Shown here in pieces: positions 1 to 7,079 of a stretch of DNA of 11,430 nucleotides. Every line of letters starts with the position of its first letter. Position 1 is the stretch's first letter. A program made the translations under genes and the position numbers. This DNA comes from Candidatus Poribacteria bacterium (GTDB lineage Bacteria > Poribacteria > WGA-4E > WGA-3G). The stretch spans positions 1-11,430 of the forward strand of contig VXXH01000543.1 in assembly GCA_009835515.1 (NCBI GenBank), read 5' to 3'. The notes below the pieces were generated by a model. The model did not search any database. It saw nothing but the letters and a program-made list of their open reading frames with translations, and was not told the origin of the DNA.

Positions 1-3000
1 GTCCTGACAGGTATAATTGCTGTATTTGTCGGTGAAGCGATCATTGATTGGCTGATGCCCCTTCCGAGTTTTGTGCGAATCGCTTTGCTAACAGCCGGTG
101 TTGGCGTGACGGGGTACTTGCTTTATAAGTATCTCATTCAACCCCTTCGAGCAGCCCTCACGCTCCGTGATATCGCACTCAACGTTGAGCAAAATCACCC
201 TGACCTTGAAGATAGATTGGTAAGTGCGATCGAATTCGGAAATCGCGAGGCAACAGACCCAATTGAAGCGCACATGCTTCAACGCCTGCTTGAAGATACC
301 ACGCAGCGGGTAGAAAGTATTGATTTCAAAGCAACAGTCGATCATAGCCGGACCCGTAAGCATGCTGGCATTGCCGCTTTAGTGGTTGTTGGCTGCTGTG
401 TTCTCGCACTCCTATTCCCGACGGAACTCCATACGAGTCTCCTCCGTGTACTGGTACCTTGGGAGAAGACTGAACCGGTTTTGACGACGAAACTAACTGT
501 TGAACCGGGAAATGTACGCATCCTTCGCGGCAAAAGCCTACCTATTCACGTCACTGTCACCGGAAAATCTGCTGAGAAGGCTGTCTTGACCTACGGAAAT
601 ATTGGGAAGCAGGCAGCCGCTCCTTCCGAAACTCAGACAACCCAGCAACAGATTAATATGTTGCAAAACCCAGACGATAAACGCGGGTTTGCTTATGAAA
701 TTTTTAACATTGACGCGGATATCGAATACTACGTTGTCGCAAACGAGGCCACTTCAGAACGCTATACTGTTGAAGTATTTGAGATGCCAAAGGTAACAGA
801 AATCTCCGTGGCTTACACTTATCCAGACTACACAGGTCTTAAACCGGTCGTGCAAACAGGGACAGGTGATATTCAAGCGGTCGTCGGGACACAGGCAGAA
901 ATAAGACTCACGACCAATAAAGCCATCCAAACCGCAACGTTCACCCTTAAGCAGGAAAAATTGGACGAAACTCAAGAACCTGCTTCAACCGAGATGGCGA
1001 TCTTTGATGGAAATATCCTCACAACAACTGTAGATGTTATTGCAGATGGGACGTATACCGTTGAGCTTCTCGGCATTGATGGTTTCCATAACGAGATACC
1101 CATTGAATACACCATAAAAGCGATCCCTGACGCTGCGCCTGAAGTTGTGATCAAAGAACCTGGACGCGATATCAAAACAACAAAGTTGGGTGAAGTGGAA
1201 ATCATTGCTGAGGCGACGGACGACTATGGGGTCGCAGAACTAAAACTTATGTATCGCATCGGGTCTGACGAACTGCAGGAACTAACCTTAGAAACCTCCA
1301 CGCCTGATGCTGTTATAGAATCACAGACGACCGATCCGGTGCAACGCCGCGTCGCAGAGGGTCGTTATACATTCTACCTTGAGGAATTTGACGTTGAACC
1401 CGGGGATATTATTTCTTACTACGCACACGCTGTTGATAATAACACGCGCACGGGGCCCGGTGAAGCCAGTAGTGATATTTATTTCATTGAAGTCCGGCCC
1501 TTTAATGAAAACTTTCAAGAGATGGAAGCAGAACAGGGACCCCCGATGCCGAATCCGCTTTTAGAGATACTCGCCTCCCAGAAGCAGATTATTCGAGAGA
1601 CAGCGAAGCACATTAACGCGAGACCTTCATCAGTTACGGAGGAATATCGCAGTGCCGTTAAGAAAACGGGAGACAAGCAAGATAAATTGAAGGATAAGAC
1701 GCAGGAACTTGCAGATGAGTTTAGCATGGCGATGCAAGGCGAATCGGCAGTCACCCCCGAGATTCTGATGAACTTGGAGGACGCAATAGAAAAAATGCGT
1801 GAGGCAACCGATAGCCTGAATGCTGTCCAACCTGTTGAAGCCATTCCTGCGGAACAAGAGGCACTTGAGCTGCTCATAAAAGTTAGCCTTGAGCTTCCGA
1901 ACATACTGATGCAGATGCGGAATAGTAACCCGCAACTTGCTGAGAATCTTGAACTCGAAATGGAGGAGCTGCAAAGCGAACTTGAGGATCAGCAGAACGA
2001 GCTTGATCAGGAGATGCAAGAACAGACGCAGGAGATGTTGGATCAAGCACGTCAGATGTTGGCAGAGCAACAGCAGCTAAGTCAGCAGAGCCAGCAGTTA
2101 GGGCGTGAAAACGAACCCTCTCCGAGCGATATGCAGCAAAACAGTCAGCAACAGGGGCAGTTGTCGCAGCAGGCGCAGCAGATGGCAGAGCAACTCGGCA
2201 CTATGCAACAGGATGCTCAAGGGTCCCAAGGACAACGCTTGGATCAAGCCGGTCAAGCGATGCAACAGGCGGGTGAACAGATGCAGCAAGCCGCGCAGGG
2301 CATGCAACAACAGGAACCGCAACTCAGTGCCGCCAAGGGGCAAAAAGCGGAAGACAGGCTTGAGGAGGCCATTGAACAGTTGGAGAGGGTCGCATCGGAA
2401 TTCAGCGATGCTGCGCTCGCCAATGCTGCACAACAGGTCCAGGAATTGATAGAGGAACAGTCCGGCGTCCAGCAGGAGACGCAAGAACTCAGGAACCGTT
2501 CGCAACAGTCAGAAATGCGTCCCGAAGATTTCCGAAAGGCAACTGAACTTGCTAACGAGCAGCGAGAACTTCAGCAGGATCTCGGATCACTTGAAAATAC
2601 GCTCGAAAATCTGCCGGAGCAGCTTAGCGAAGAAAATCCGGAGGCAGCCCAAAATGTAAGGGATGCTACAAGACGACTTACTGAAGAGCAGACAGCTGGG
2701 GATATGTCAACCGCGCAACGCGCCCTGCAATGGCGTAGTTTCCGCGCCGCTGAGCTGAATCAGCAAGAAGTCGTAGAAACACTAAGGCAGGTACAGGCGG
2801 ACCTACAACAGGCGCAAGCCAATATGGCAAGCACTGAAGAAGAGCAGCTGGAAGCCGCACTCCAACAGCTCCAGCGCGCCCGCGAACAGACGCAAGACAT
2901 CCAACGCGAACTTCAAGCGATGGAGGGACAAGAGCAGACCGAAGAACAACAACAGCGTCAGCAGCAACTTGCTGAGCAACAACAACAGATTCAGGAACAG

Positions 3001-3162
3001 ATGCAACAGGCACAACAAGCCATGCAAAACGGACAGGAAGGGCAACAACCCGGACAACAGGAGGGGCAGGAAGGACAACAACCCGGGCAACAGGAGGGGC
3101 AGGAGGGCGATAACCAAGAAGCACGCGCCGGTGGTCGGGAATCCGAACGTGAAATCAACTAA
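1..3162 (+). CDS. DUF4175-like membrane and coiled-coil protein, 5'-partial
   Basis: The frame is open from base 1, so the gene starts upstream; the ATG at 55 lies between two hydrophobic stretches and is probably internal. Counting from that Met: one membrane segment before it (seen only in part), a second at about 5-28, and a third at about 104-121, with a conserved-looking NHPDLEDRLVSAIEF helix between them. A long beta-rich, Ig-like extracytoplasmic region follows (about 140-490, including EATDDYGVAELKL), then a Gln/Glu-rich coiled coil from about 630 to the end. This order matches the large DUF4175-type proteins of Planctomycetes and Poribacteria, often found near MoxR/DUF58/BatA-type genes; that context lies outside the window. 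Function is unknown; an envelope role is inferred. The frame ends at TAA 3160-3162, but homologous-looking sequence continues in frame after it, so the protein may be truncated. Confidence 0.75.
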   Translation, partial: VLTGIIAVFVGEAIIDWLMPLPSFVRIALLTAGVGVTGYLLYKYLIQPLRAALTLRDIALNVEQNHPDLEDRLVSAIEFGNREATDPIEAHMLQRLLEDTTQRVESIDFKATVDHSRTRKHAGIAALVVVGCCVLALLFPTELHTSLLRVLVPWEKTEPVLTTKLTVEPGNVRILRGKSLPIHVTVTGKSAEKAVLTYGNIGKQAAAPSETQTTQQQINMLQNPDDKRGFAYEIFNIDADIEYYVVANEATSERYTVEVFEMPKVTEISVAYTYPDYTGLKPVVQTGTGDIQAVVGTQAEIRLTTNKAIQTATFTLKQEKLDETQEPASTEMAIFDGNILTTTVDVIADGTYTVELLGIDGFHNEIPIEYTIKAIPDAAPEVVIKEPGRDIKTTKLGEVEIIAEATDDYGVAELKLMYRIGSDELQELTLETSTPDAVIESQTTDPVQRRVAEGRYTFYLEEFDVEPGDIISYYAHAVDNNTRTGPGEASSDIYFIEVRPFNENFQEMEAEQGPPMPNPLLEILASQKQIIRETAKHINARPSSVTEEYRSAVKKTGDKQDKLKDKTQELADEFSMAMQGESAVTPEILMNLEDAIEKMREATDSLNAVQPVEAIPAEQEALELLIKVSLELPNILMQMRNSNPQLAENLELEMEELQSELEDQQNELDQEMQEQTQEMLDQARQMLAEQQQLSQQSQQLGRENEPSPSDMQQNSQQQGQLSQQAQQMAEQLGTMQQDAQGSQGQRLDQAGQAMQQAGEQMQQAAQGMQQQEPQLSAAKGQKAEDRLEEAIEQLERVASEFSDAALANAAQQVQELIEEQSGVQQETQELRNRSQQSEMRPEDFRKATELANEQRELQQDLGSLENTLENLPEQLSEENPEAAQNVRDATRRLTEEQTAGDMSTAQRALQWRSFRAAELNQQEVVETLRQVQADLQQAQANMASTEEEQLEAALQQLQRAREQTQDIQRELQAMEGQEQTEEQQQRQQQLAEQQQQIQEQMQQAQQAMQNGQEGQQPGQQEGQEGQQPGQQEGQEGDNQEARAGGRESEREIN
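3031..3108 (+). repeat. 33-bp in-frame tandem repeat in the Gln-rich tail
   Basis: Two full units (3031-3063 and 3064-3096) and a 12-base partial third (3097-3108) encode GQEGQQPGQQE twice and then GQEG. The units differ at a few third positions, so they are diverging rather than a fresh duplication. The repeat is part of a low-complexity linker between the coiled coil and the C-terminal piece, and such stretches commonly vary in copy number. Confidence 0.85.
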
Positions 3163-3186
3163 CTCTGGCTCGACCTTCTTGATACC

Positions 3187-3390
3187 ATGGACTACCGACC
3201 TGGAAATCGCTCAAACCCGTTTCCGAACTATGAATTTGTTATTCGGGACCTGACGAAATTGGAAGCTGCACTTGAAGAACGACTCAACACACTTCAGGAG
3301 AAGAAACAGCTCACACAGGTTGCCAAAGAGGATGTCCCACCTGAGTATCGAAGGCTTGTTGATAACTACTACGAGTCTTTATCGCAGTAA
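3187..3390 (+). CDS. C-terminal fragment of the DUF4175-like protein, cut off by an in-frame stop
   Basis: This 67-codon stretch is in the same frame as the long upstream gene. Between the TAA at 3160-3162 and the ATG at 3187 the frame reads LWLDLLDT with no further stop. The end of the protein, PPEYRRLVDNYYESLSQ, resembles the usual C-terminus of large DUF4175-like proteins (family knowledge recalled, not searched). No Shine-Dalgarno sequence precedes 3187, so independent translation looks weak. The simplest reading is one gene split by a nonsense change, since CAA to TAA needs only one base. Other possibilities are a sequencing or assembly error, readthrough, or a real small protein made by reinitiation. 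Confidence 0.55.
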   Translation: MDYRPGNRSNPFPNYEFVIRDLTKLEAALEERLNTLQEKKQLTQVAKEDVPPEYRRLVDNYYESLSQ

Positions 3391-3572
3391 TAGTTGTCAG
3401 GACGGATTTTTTCTTCCGAGAAAATCCTTTCGGTTATCAGTTGTGGGTTAAGAGGTGTGCGTTTAACAAAACCCTTTTGTAATTGATAACTGACGGCTGA
3501 TAACTACTAACTTTAACAACTGAAAGGGTTTTCGTAGGAAACCCGTACTGAGGACTGATAACTACTAAAAAT
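3391..3572 (+). repeat. Repeat-bearing spacer with direct and inverted repeats
   Basis: The spacer has no gene. A 14-base direct repeat, CTGATAACTACTAA, occurs at 3497-3510 and 3555-3568; a related TTGATAACTGA lies at 3483-3493, and an inverted piece GGTTATCAG at 3432-3440. AAAACCCTTT (3468-3477) is the inverse of AAAGGGTTTT (3523-3532). A hairpin pairs GGGTTT (3526-3531) with AAACCC (3539-3544). Just after the upstream stop, GGATTTT (3404-3410) can pair with AAAATCC (3421-3427) and could act as a weak terminator. The second direct repeat ends four bases before the PPK2 start. I recall similar GATAACT-rich spacers from Poribacteria-like genomes, without confirmation. Confidence 0.7.
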
Positions 3573-4385
3573 ATGGAACTTGAGACTAAAAATATCGTCA
3601 AACCCGGTGAACACGTCAGTCTGAACGATTACGTACCCGGGTATACTGGAAGTTACACGAAAAAAGGTCAGACGAAGCGCAGACTGAAAAAACTACATAA
3701 GCAGCTCCTGAAACTTCAAGAACTGCTTTATGCGGAAAATCAGCGTGCGCTTCTCATTATATTGCAGGGCATGGATACATGTGGCAAGGATGGCACGATC
3801 CGCAAGGTTATGGCAGGTATAAACGTGCAGGGATGTGATGTCGTTAGTTTCAAAGTCCCTTCTGTGGATGAGCTTTCCCGGGACTTTTTATGGCGTGCCC
3901 ACAGAGCTGCACCATCAAAAGGGAAAATAGGTATCTTTAACCGTTCACACTATGAAGATGTCCTTGTCGTCCGCGTGCATAACTTGGTGCCAGCACCCGT
4001 TTGGGGGCAACGCTACCAGCAGATTAACGATTTTGAGAAAATGTTGGTTGAAAATGGAACGGTTGTTCTAAAATTTTTCCTTCACATCTCAAAGGAAGAA
4101 CAGAAAGCACGTCTTGAATCCCGGATTAGTGATCCGACGAAGCATTGGAAAATCACGGAAGCTGATATTCGAGAACGTGCCTATTGGGACGATTACATGC
4201 AGGCGTACGAGACGGTTCTCCAAGAATGTAGTACTGATTGGGCACCTTGGCATATAGTACCCGCAGATAAGAAGTGGTATCGGAATCTCGTCATTACGGA
4301 GTGCATCGTTGATACACTGAGGAAACTCGGTATGCGGTACCCAGAACCCACGGCGGATGTCGCCAAATTCACAATTGATGACTGA
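3573..4385 (+). CDS. ppk2: PPK2-family polyphosphate:nucleotide phosphotransferase
   Basis: A cytoplasmic enzyme of the PPK2 family, which moves phosphate between inorganic polyphosphate and nucleotides. At 270 residues it is full length for a one-domain PPK2. It has a variant Walker A loop GMDTCGKDGT at 66-75 (family usually GMDAAGKDG), the family segment SFKVPSVDELSRDFLWR at 92-108, the Walker B region IFNRSHYEDVLVVRVH at 121-136, and the lid region RISDPTKHWK at 184-193 with ERAYWDDYMQAYE after it. The N-terminus also fits the family, which supports the ATG at 3573 despite the lack of a Shine-Dalgarno sequence; the start directly follows a dispersed-type repeat. The nucleotide preference (AMP, ADP or GDP) cannot be read reliably here. 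It appears to be transcribed alone. Confidence 0.93.
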   Translation: MELETKNIVKPGEHVSLNDYVPGYTGSYTKKGQTKRRLKKLHKQLLKLQELLYAENQRALLIILQGMDTCGKDGTIRKVMAGINVQGCDVVSFKVPSVDELSRDFLWRAHRAAPSKGKIGIFNRSHYEDVLVVRVHNLVPAPVWGQRYQQINDFEKMLVENGTVVLKFFLHISKEEQKARLESRISDPTKHWKITEADIRERAYWDDYMQAYETVLQECSTDWAPWHIVPADKKWYRNLVITECIVDTLRKLGMRYPEPTADVAKFTIDD

Positions 4386-4554
4386 GATATGTTCTTTGTG
4401 AAACATAGCCAGCGCGCCCTATTACTTTTAATTGAGGCACTTTTGACAGCGGAGATTTTGTAGACAAAAATGAGCGCGAAATTGATCGATAACCGGTTTT
4501 GGTTCTCGCTGCGAAGCAGGGCAAAAATCGAGCGGAGATACCATAGTTAAAAAA
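4386..4554. other. Intergenic spacer with small dyads only
   Basis: No gene seen. It contains a 14-base palindrome TTTTGTAGACAAAA (4456-4469), the palindrome AACCGGTT (4491-4498), and a small CTGC-GAA-GCAG hairpin. TTGACA at 4443-4448 lacks a matching -10 box at 16-18 bases. GGAG at 4534-4537 lies about 17 bases before the next ATG, too far for a normal ribosome binding site. Confidence 0.5.
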
Positions 4555-5334
4555 ATGCTTTCAGAACAGCAATTAGCACAATTTGAAGAAGAAGGCTATC
4601 TGCTCCTTTCCGGGTTGATTCCACAGAAGACTGTCGCAAAAGCCGAGGCAGCGATGTGGCAAATGATGGGTATGGATGCGGATGATCCAGACTCGTGGGG
4701 ACATTTCAAACGTCCGGGGCTTGCTGGATTTTACATGGAGCAGCTGTCGAATGGGAACCGCATTGAACTTTTCGGTGTTAGGAATCCAGATGTCTTAGCG
4801 TGTTGTACGTCTGATTATCTCACCGTCCTTAACCAACTTGCATCCCGATACCCAGAAATCCCACACTGTAAAGATCACCGTCCTGATGGCATCTGGGCGC
4901 TCAACCAATTCCCTGTTGCGGCTGAATGGAAGAAGCCATCGCCACACTTAGATGGCGACTTCCGAGATTTTCGGTTGGACCCGGGGACGTTTCGAGCGAC
5001 CAGTTTAACCTACCTCACCGATGCAAATTCACATGGCGGAACAACAGTGATATGGCCCGAAGGACCGCAGCGCATTCGTAAATTCCGTAAGAAAAATCCA
5101 GAATTCTCCAATCATGTTCGCGATGTCCGTGCACGCTTTCCAGAGATGGATTTAGGTGAACCGATGGAGGTTGTCGCTAAACAGGGAGATGTACTGTTTT
5201 TTCACCACCTTCTACCGCATTCTGGAACGATGAATGTCGGTCCTTCTCCGCGTTTCGCGATTCGATATATGTGCTTATGCTGTGCATGTCGAAAATGGGA
5301 GAAAAAAGGTGAGTGGAATATCTGGATGCCCTAA
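4555..5334 (+). CDS. Phytanoyl-CoA dioxygenase (PhyH) family protein
   Basis: A putative cytoplasmic Fe(II)/2-oxoglutarate-dependent oxygenase of 259 residues, a usual size for bacterial PhyH proteins. The N-terminus has the family's EEEGYLLLSGLI start. The metal triad is visible: H131 and D133 in SPHLDGDF, and H222 in LLPHSGTMN. R233 in GPSPRFAIRYM lies 11 residues after the distal His, the usual place of the arginine that binds 2-oxoglutarate. The segment GGTTVIWPEG at 161-170 replaces the common GG-PGSH turn. All catalytic positions are present, so it is probably active, but family members act on very different substrates and the substrate cannot be inferred. The next gene follows after 22 bases, suggesting one transcript. 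Confidence 0.85.
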   Translation: MLSEQQLAQFEEEGYLLLSGLIPQKTVAKAEAAMWQMMGMDADDPDSWGHFKRPGLAGFYMEQLSNGNRIELFGVRNPDVLACCTSDYLTVLNQLASRYPEIPHCKDHRPDGIWALNQFPVAAEWKKPSPHLDGDFRDFRLDPGTFRATSLTYLTDANSHGGTTVIWPEGPQRIRKFRKKNPEFSNHVRDVRARFPEMDLGEPMEVVAKQGDVLFFHHLLPHSGTMNVGPSPRFAIRYMCLCCACRKWEKKGEWNIWMP

Positions 5335-5343
5335 AAAACTAAG

Positions 5344-5348
5344 AGGAG
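5344..5348 (+). promoter_or_regulatory. Shine-Dalgarno AGGAG deciding the start at 5357
   Basis: AGGAG lies 8 bases before the ATG at 5357, which is followed by a good signal peptide. This places the start here and not at the in-frame upstream ATG 5234, which would overlap the PhyH gene by about 100 bases and put 41 unlikely residues ahead of the signal peptide. Confidence 0.8.
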
Positions 5349-5356
5349 AAATAGAA

Positions 5357-6103
5357 ATGACAAAAAATAAAATGATTGCTTTTTACCAATATGTTCTCTT
5401 AACGCTTGTTGTTGCTTTAACCTTTGTTTTCGTGGGAGGTTCGGACGCACAAAAGGTGTTCGTACGAACTGGGTTTGAGGAATTTCCCACCGGTAACCCA
5501 CCCAAAGACTGGGAAGCAGTCGGCGGCGACTTTGAAGTTTCTGGCGATACCGTCAAAACCGATAAAAAAGCACTCGCTATCTTAAACGGTGCGGATGGAG
5601 ACGGGCTCGGGATCCCTATAGAGACCGAAGACCCCATTATTTCCGTAGAATTATTTGTCTATATTGAAGGAGGCGGCAGGTGTTTCAATCTCAAAGTCGC
5701 CACCGCTGATGGTTTTGGCGAAAACAATGGTTGCACCTACATCAACTGGGATGCTGGGATTGTCCGGCTTTACGACGGTGGCGCGTGGCAACCCATTGGT
5801 GATTTTGAAACCGACACATGGAAATACGTCCGCATTATCGCTGATGTCAGCAAAAGCGAATTTGATTTTTACGTAGGCGATGACAGAGACGATGCATTGG
5901 GTGCCAAGCCAGAAAAAGGACTCGCCTTTCGGAACGCTGCGCTCGGTCCCGTCGCCAAATGGGTCGCTTTCTATACGTGGGGGATAACTGTCCCCGGTTA
6001 CGTTGATGATTTATTGGTTTATGAAGGCGAGGACGCCCTTGATCTCGCTGTTGATCCAAGCGGGAAACTCACCACCTTCTGGGGACGTATCAAGACACCA
6101 TAA
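5357..6103 (+). CDS. Secreted jelly-roll (LamG/concanavalin-like) protein
   Basis: The 248-residue product begins with a classic signal peptide: a charged MTKNK start, a hydrophobic core at about 9-27 (YQYVLLTLVVALTFVFV), and a plausible cleavage after GSDA at about 31. The mature part is rich in beta-strand patterns and aromatic/Gly turns (FEEFPTGNPPKDWE, WKYVRIIADVSKSEFDFYVG, PGYVDDLLVYEG), like LamG or DUF1080-type sugar-binding jelly rolls. Two Cys residues about 15 apart in the middle could form a disulfide. No catalytic motif is recognised, so a carbohydrate- or matrix-binding role is an inference from fold appearance. It lies 22 bases after the PhyH gene and has its own strong ribosome binding site. 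Confidence 0.7.
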   Translation: MTKNKMIAFYQYVLLTLVVALTFVFVGGSDAQKVFVRTGFEEFPTGNPPKDWEAVGGDFEVSGDTVKTDKKALAILNGADGDGLGIPIETEDPIISVELFVYIEGGGRCFNLKVATADGFGENNGCTYINWDAGIVRLYDGGAWQPIGDFETDTWKYVRIIADVSKSEFDFYVGDDRDDALGAKPEKGLAFRNAALGPVAKWVAFYTWGITVPGYVDDLLVYEGEDALDLAVDPSGKLTTFWGRIKTP

Positions 6104-6140
6104 GTGTCAATTTTAGAAAAAATAACCTCTTCACTACCAG

Positions 6141-6174
6141 ATCCGGTAGGTTCGGTTTCCTAACCGAACCGGAT
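6141..6174 (+). terminator. Strong hairpin, candidate terminator
   Basis: GGTTCGGTT (6149-6157) pairs with AACCGAACC (6162-6170) across the loop TCCT; outside it ATCC (6141-6144) pairs with GGAT (6171-6174), leaving GGTA bulged. This gives 13 base pairs beginning 37 bases after the stop of the secreted-protein gene. The following T-run is only four bases, so factor-independent termination may be weak; it may instead be a dispersed repeat element. Confidence 0.45.
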
Positions 6175-6182
6175 TTTACGCG

Positions 6183-6199
6183 GAAATCTTGAAGATTTC
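6183..6199. repeat. Perfect 17-base palindrome
   Basis: GAAATCTTGAAGATTTC has 8-base arms around a single central G. It could be a small cruciform, a binding site for a dimeric protein, or part of the neighbouring repeat cluster. No regulator gene is next to it. Confidence 0.6.
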
Positions 6200-6212
6200 A
6201 AAACCTTCTTCA

Positions 6213-6289
6213 GTCCCGTAGGGACGCTATGTTTATAGCAGCATTTCCAAGCAAGGAAGCAAGCCCTGTAAGGGCGGCATGTTTATAGC
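6213..6289. repeat. Two copies of a 27-base hairpin element with covarying stems
   Basis: Copy A (6213-6239) begins GTCCC-GTA-GGGAC and copy B (6263-6289) begins GCCCT-GTA-AGGGC; both continue to ATGTTTATAGC. They agree at 21 of 27 positions. Four of the six differences are two compensated pairs (T-A to C-G and C-G to T-A), so the stem is kept while the sequence changes. In copy A a second stem GCTAT-GTTT-ATAGC also forms, but in copy B it is broken. They are 50 bases apart. The motif resembles short dispersed palindromic elements I recall from several phyla. Confidence 0.75.
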
Positions 6290-6329
6290 GTTTATGCTTA
6301 TTTTTTTCAAGTGTGGAGATATTTAAACT

Positions 6330-7079
6330 ATGAAATTGATGCGAGATGTGAGAGAGCGAATTCACACTGCTGGGACAGGGTTACGAGATCTGTTAAGTAC
6401 CGTTCGGGAGTTAACAGATGGTATCCGATCTATAGACAGAGAGCGGATACCGGATCCTAAAAAAGCTATTCAAGAGTTAAAAGGATCCGTGGCGGTTGTA
6501 CGTAAGGCGGGATTAGATGAATTGAAAAAATTGAGAGCGGCTATTCAGGATCTGCAAGATGCTATTGACTCTATGAAAACTAAAGCAAAAACACGGATGC
6601 CAGATATGTCTATGGCTGAGTGGTGGTGGAATTTGAAAAATGCCTTTGATACATTGAAAAAAGCGGTTCCTTCTATAAGGGAGGTACGAGTGCCAAGTCC
6701 AGATGACCTACCGTTAGACAAGATAGTGGAAGTAATTGCCGCATTGGGAGTTCCTGGTCTTGTGTTGGTTATGTTAATAACAGCTTCACCTTCGTTGGGT
6801 ACGGCAGCGATAACATCATCCCTTGCTGTCTTAGGACCATTTGGAATGCTTGGTGGAATCGCTGCGTTGGGAATTTTATCATTCATTTCAAGGGCAATCA
6901 CCAAATTTAGCTTTGAGAACGTATTTCCAGCGGTGCTTATCAAGTTAAGAGCGGATGGCATAACTTCTGAAGATATCCGAGAGGAAATTAATAAATATCC
7001 GATTTCCAGCAAGGAACTAAAACAAAAACTTGAGGAATTTATTGAAGAGTTCTCTGAAGGAGAAAATGATGAGCAGTGA
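6330..7079 (+). CDS. Unrecognised coiled-coil protein with a glycine-rich hydrophobic region
   Basis: I do not recognise a named family. The 249-residue product has an amphipathic, probably helical N-terminal half (about 1-115, with Leu/Ile heptad-like spacing and a WWW at 98-100), then a hydrophobic region at about 131-190 that can form two membrane passes (around VPGLVLVMLITA and the glycine-rich LGPFGMLGGIAALGILSFIS). It ends in a charged helix region with ITSEDIREEINKYPISSKELK at about 211-231. There is no signal peptide. GGAG at 6315-6318 is 11 bases before the ATG, a loose but usable spacing. Arginine codons are mostly CGA, AGA, CGG and AGG with almost no CGT/CGC, unlike the adjacent PhyH gene, which suggests separate ancestry. 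It overlaps the next gene by 11 bases, so the two are probably co-translated. A pore-forming or membrane-anchoring role is possible but unproven. Confidence 0.75.
   Translation: MKLMRDVRERIHTAGTGLRDLLSTVRELTDGIRSIDRERIPDPKKAIQELKGSVAVVRKAGLDELKKLRAAIQDLQDAIDSMKTKAKTRMPDMSMAEWWWNLKNAFDTLKKAVPSIREVRVPSPDDLPLDKIVEVIAALGVPGLVLVMLITASPSLGTAAITSSLAVLGPFGMLGGIAALGILSFISRAITKFSFENVFPAVLIKLRADGITSEDIREEINKYPISSKELKQKLEEFIEEFSEGENDEQ
7057..7062 (+). promoter_or_regulatory. Shine-Dalgarno AAGGAG inside the upstream gene
   Basis: AAGGAG sits within the last codons of the coiled-coil gene, 6 bases before ATG 7069 and 3 before ATG 7066. The spacing favours 7069. Since the upstream stop is at 7077-7079, this signals translational coupling of the two genes. 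Confidence 0.75.

Noticed and set aside
1515..3124. Several long minus-strand open frames opposite the Gln-rich coiled coil
   Set aside because: Leu/Val-rich products are the expected shadow of CAG/CAA-rich coding sequence; they have no ribosome binding site or family features.
4443..4472. Possible sigma-70 promoter from the TTGACA box
   Set aside because: No -10-like sequence occurs at 16-18 bases; the region there is a run of A.
5234..5356. Upstream extension of the secreted-protein ORF
   Set aside because: It overlaps the PhyH gene by about 100 bases, and a strong AGGAG plus signal peptide place the start at 5357.
6213..6289. Short CRISPR-like array
   Set aside because: There are only two imperfect copies with a 23-base gap and no cas genes; the copies are better explained as hairpin elements.
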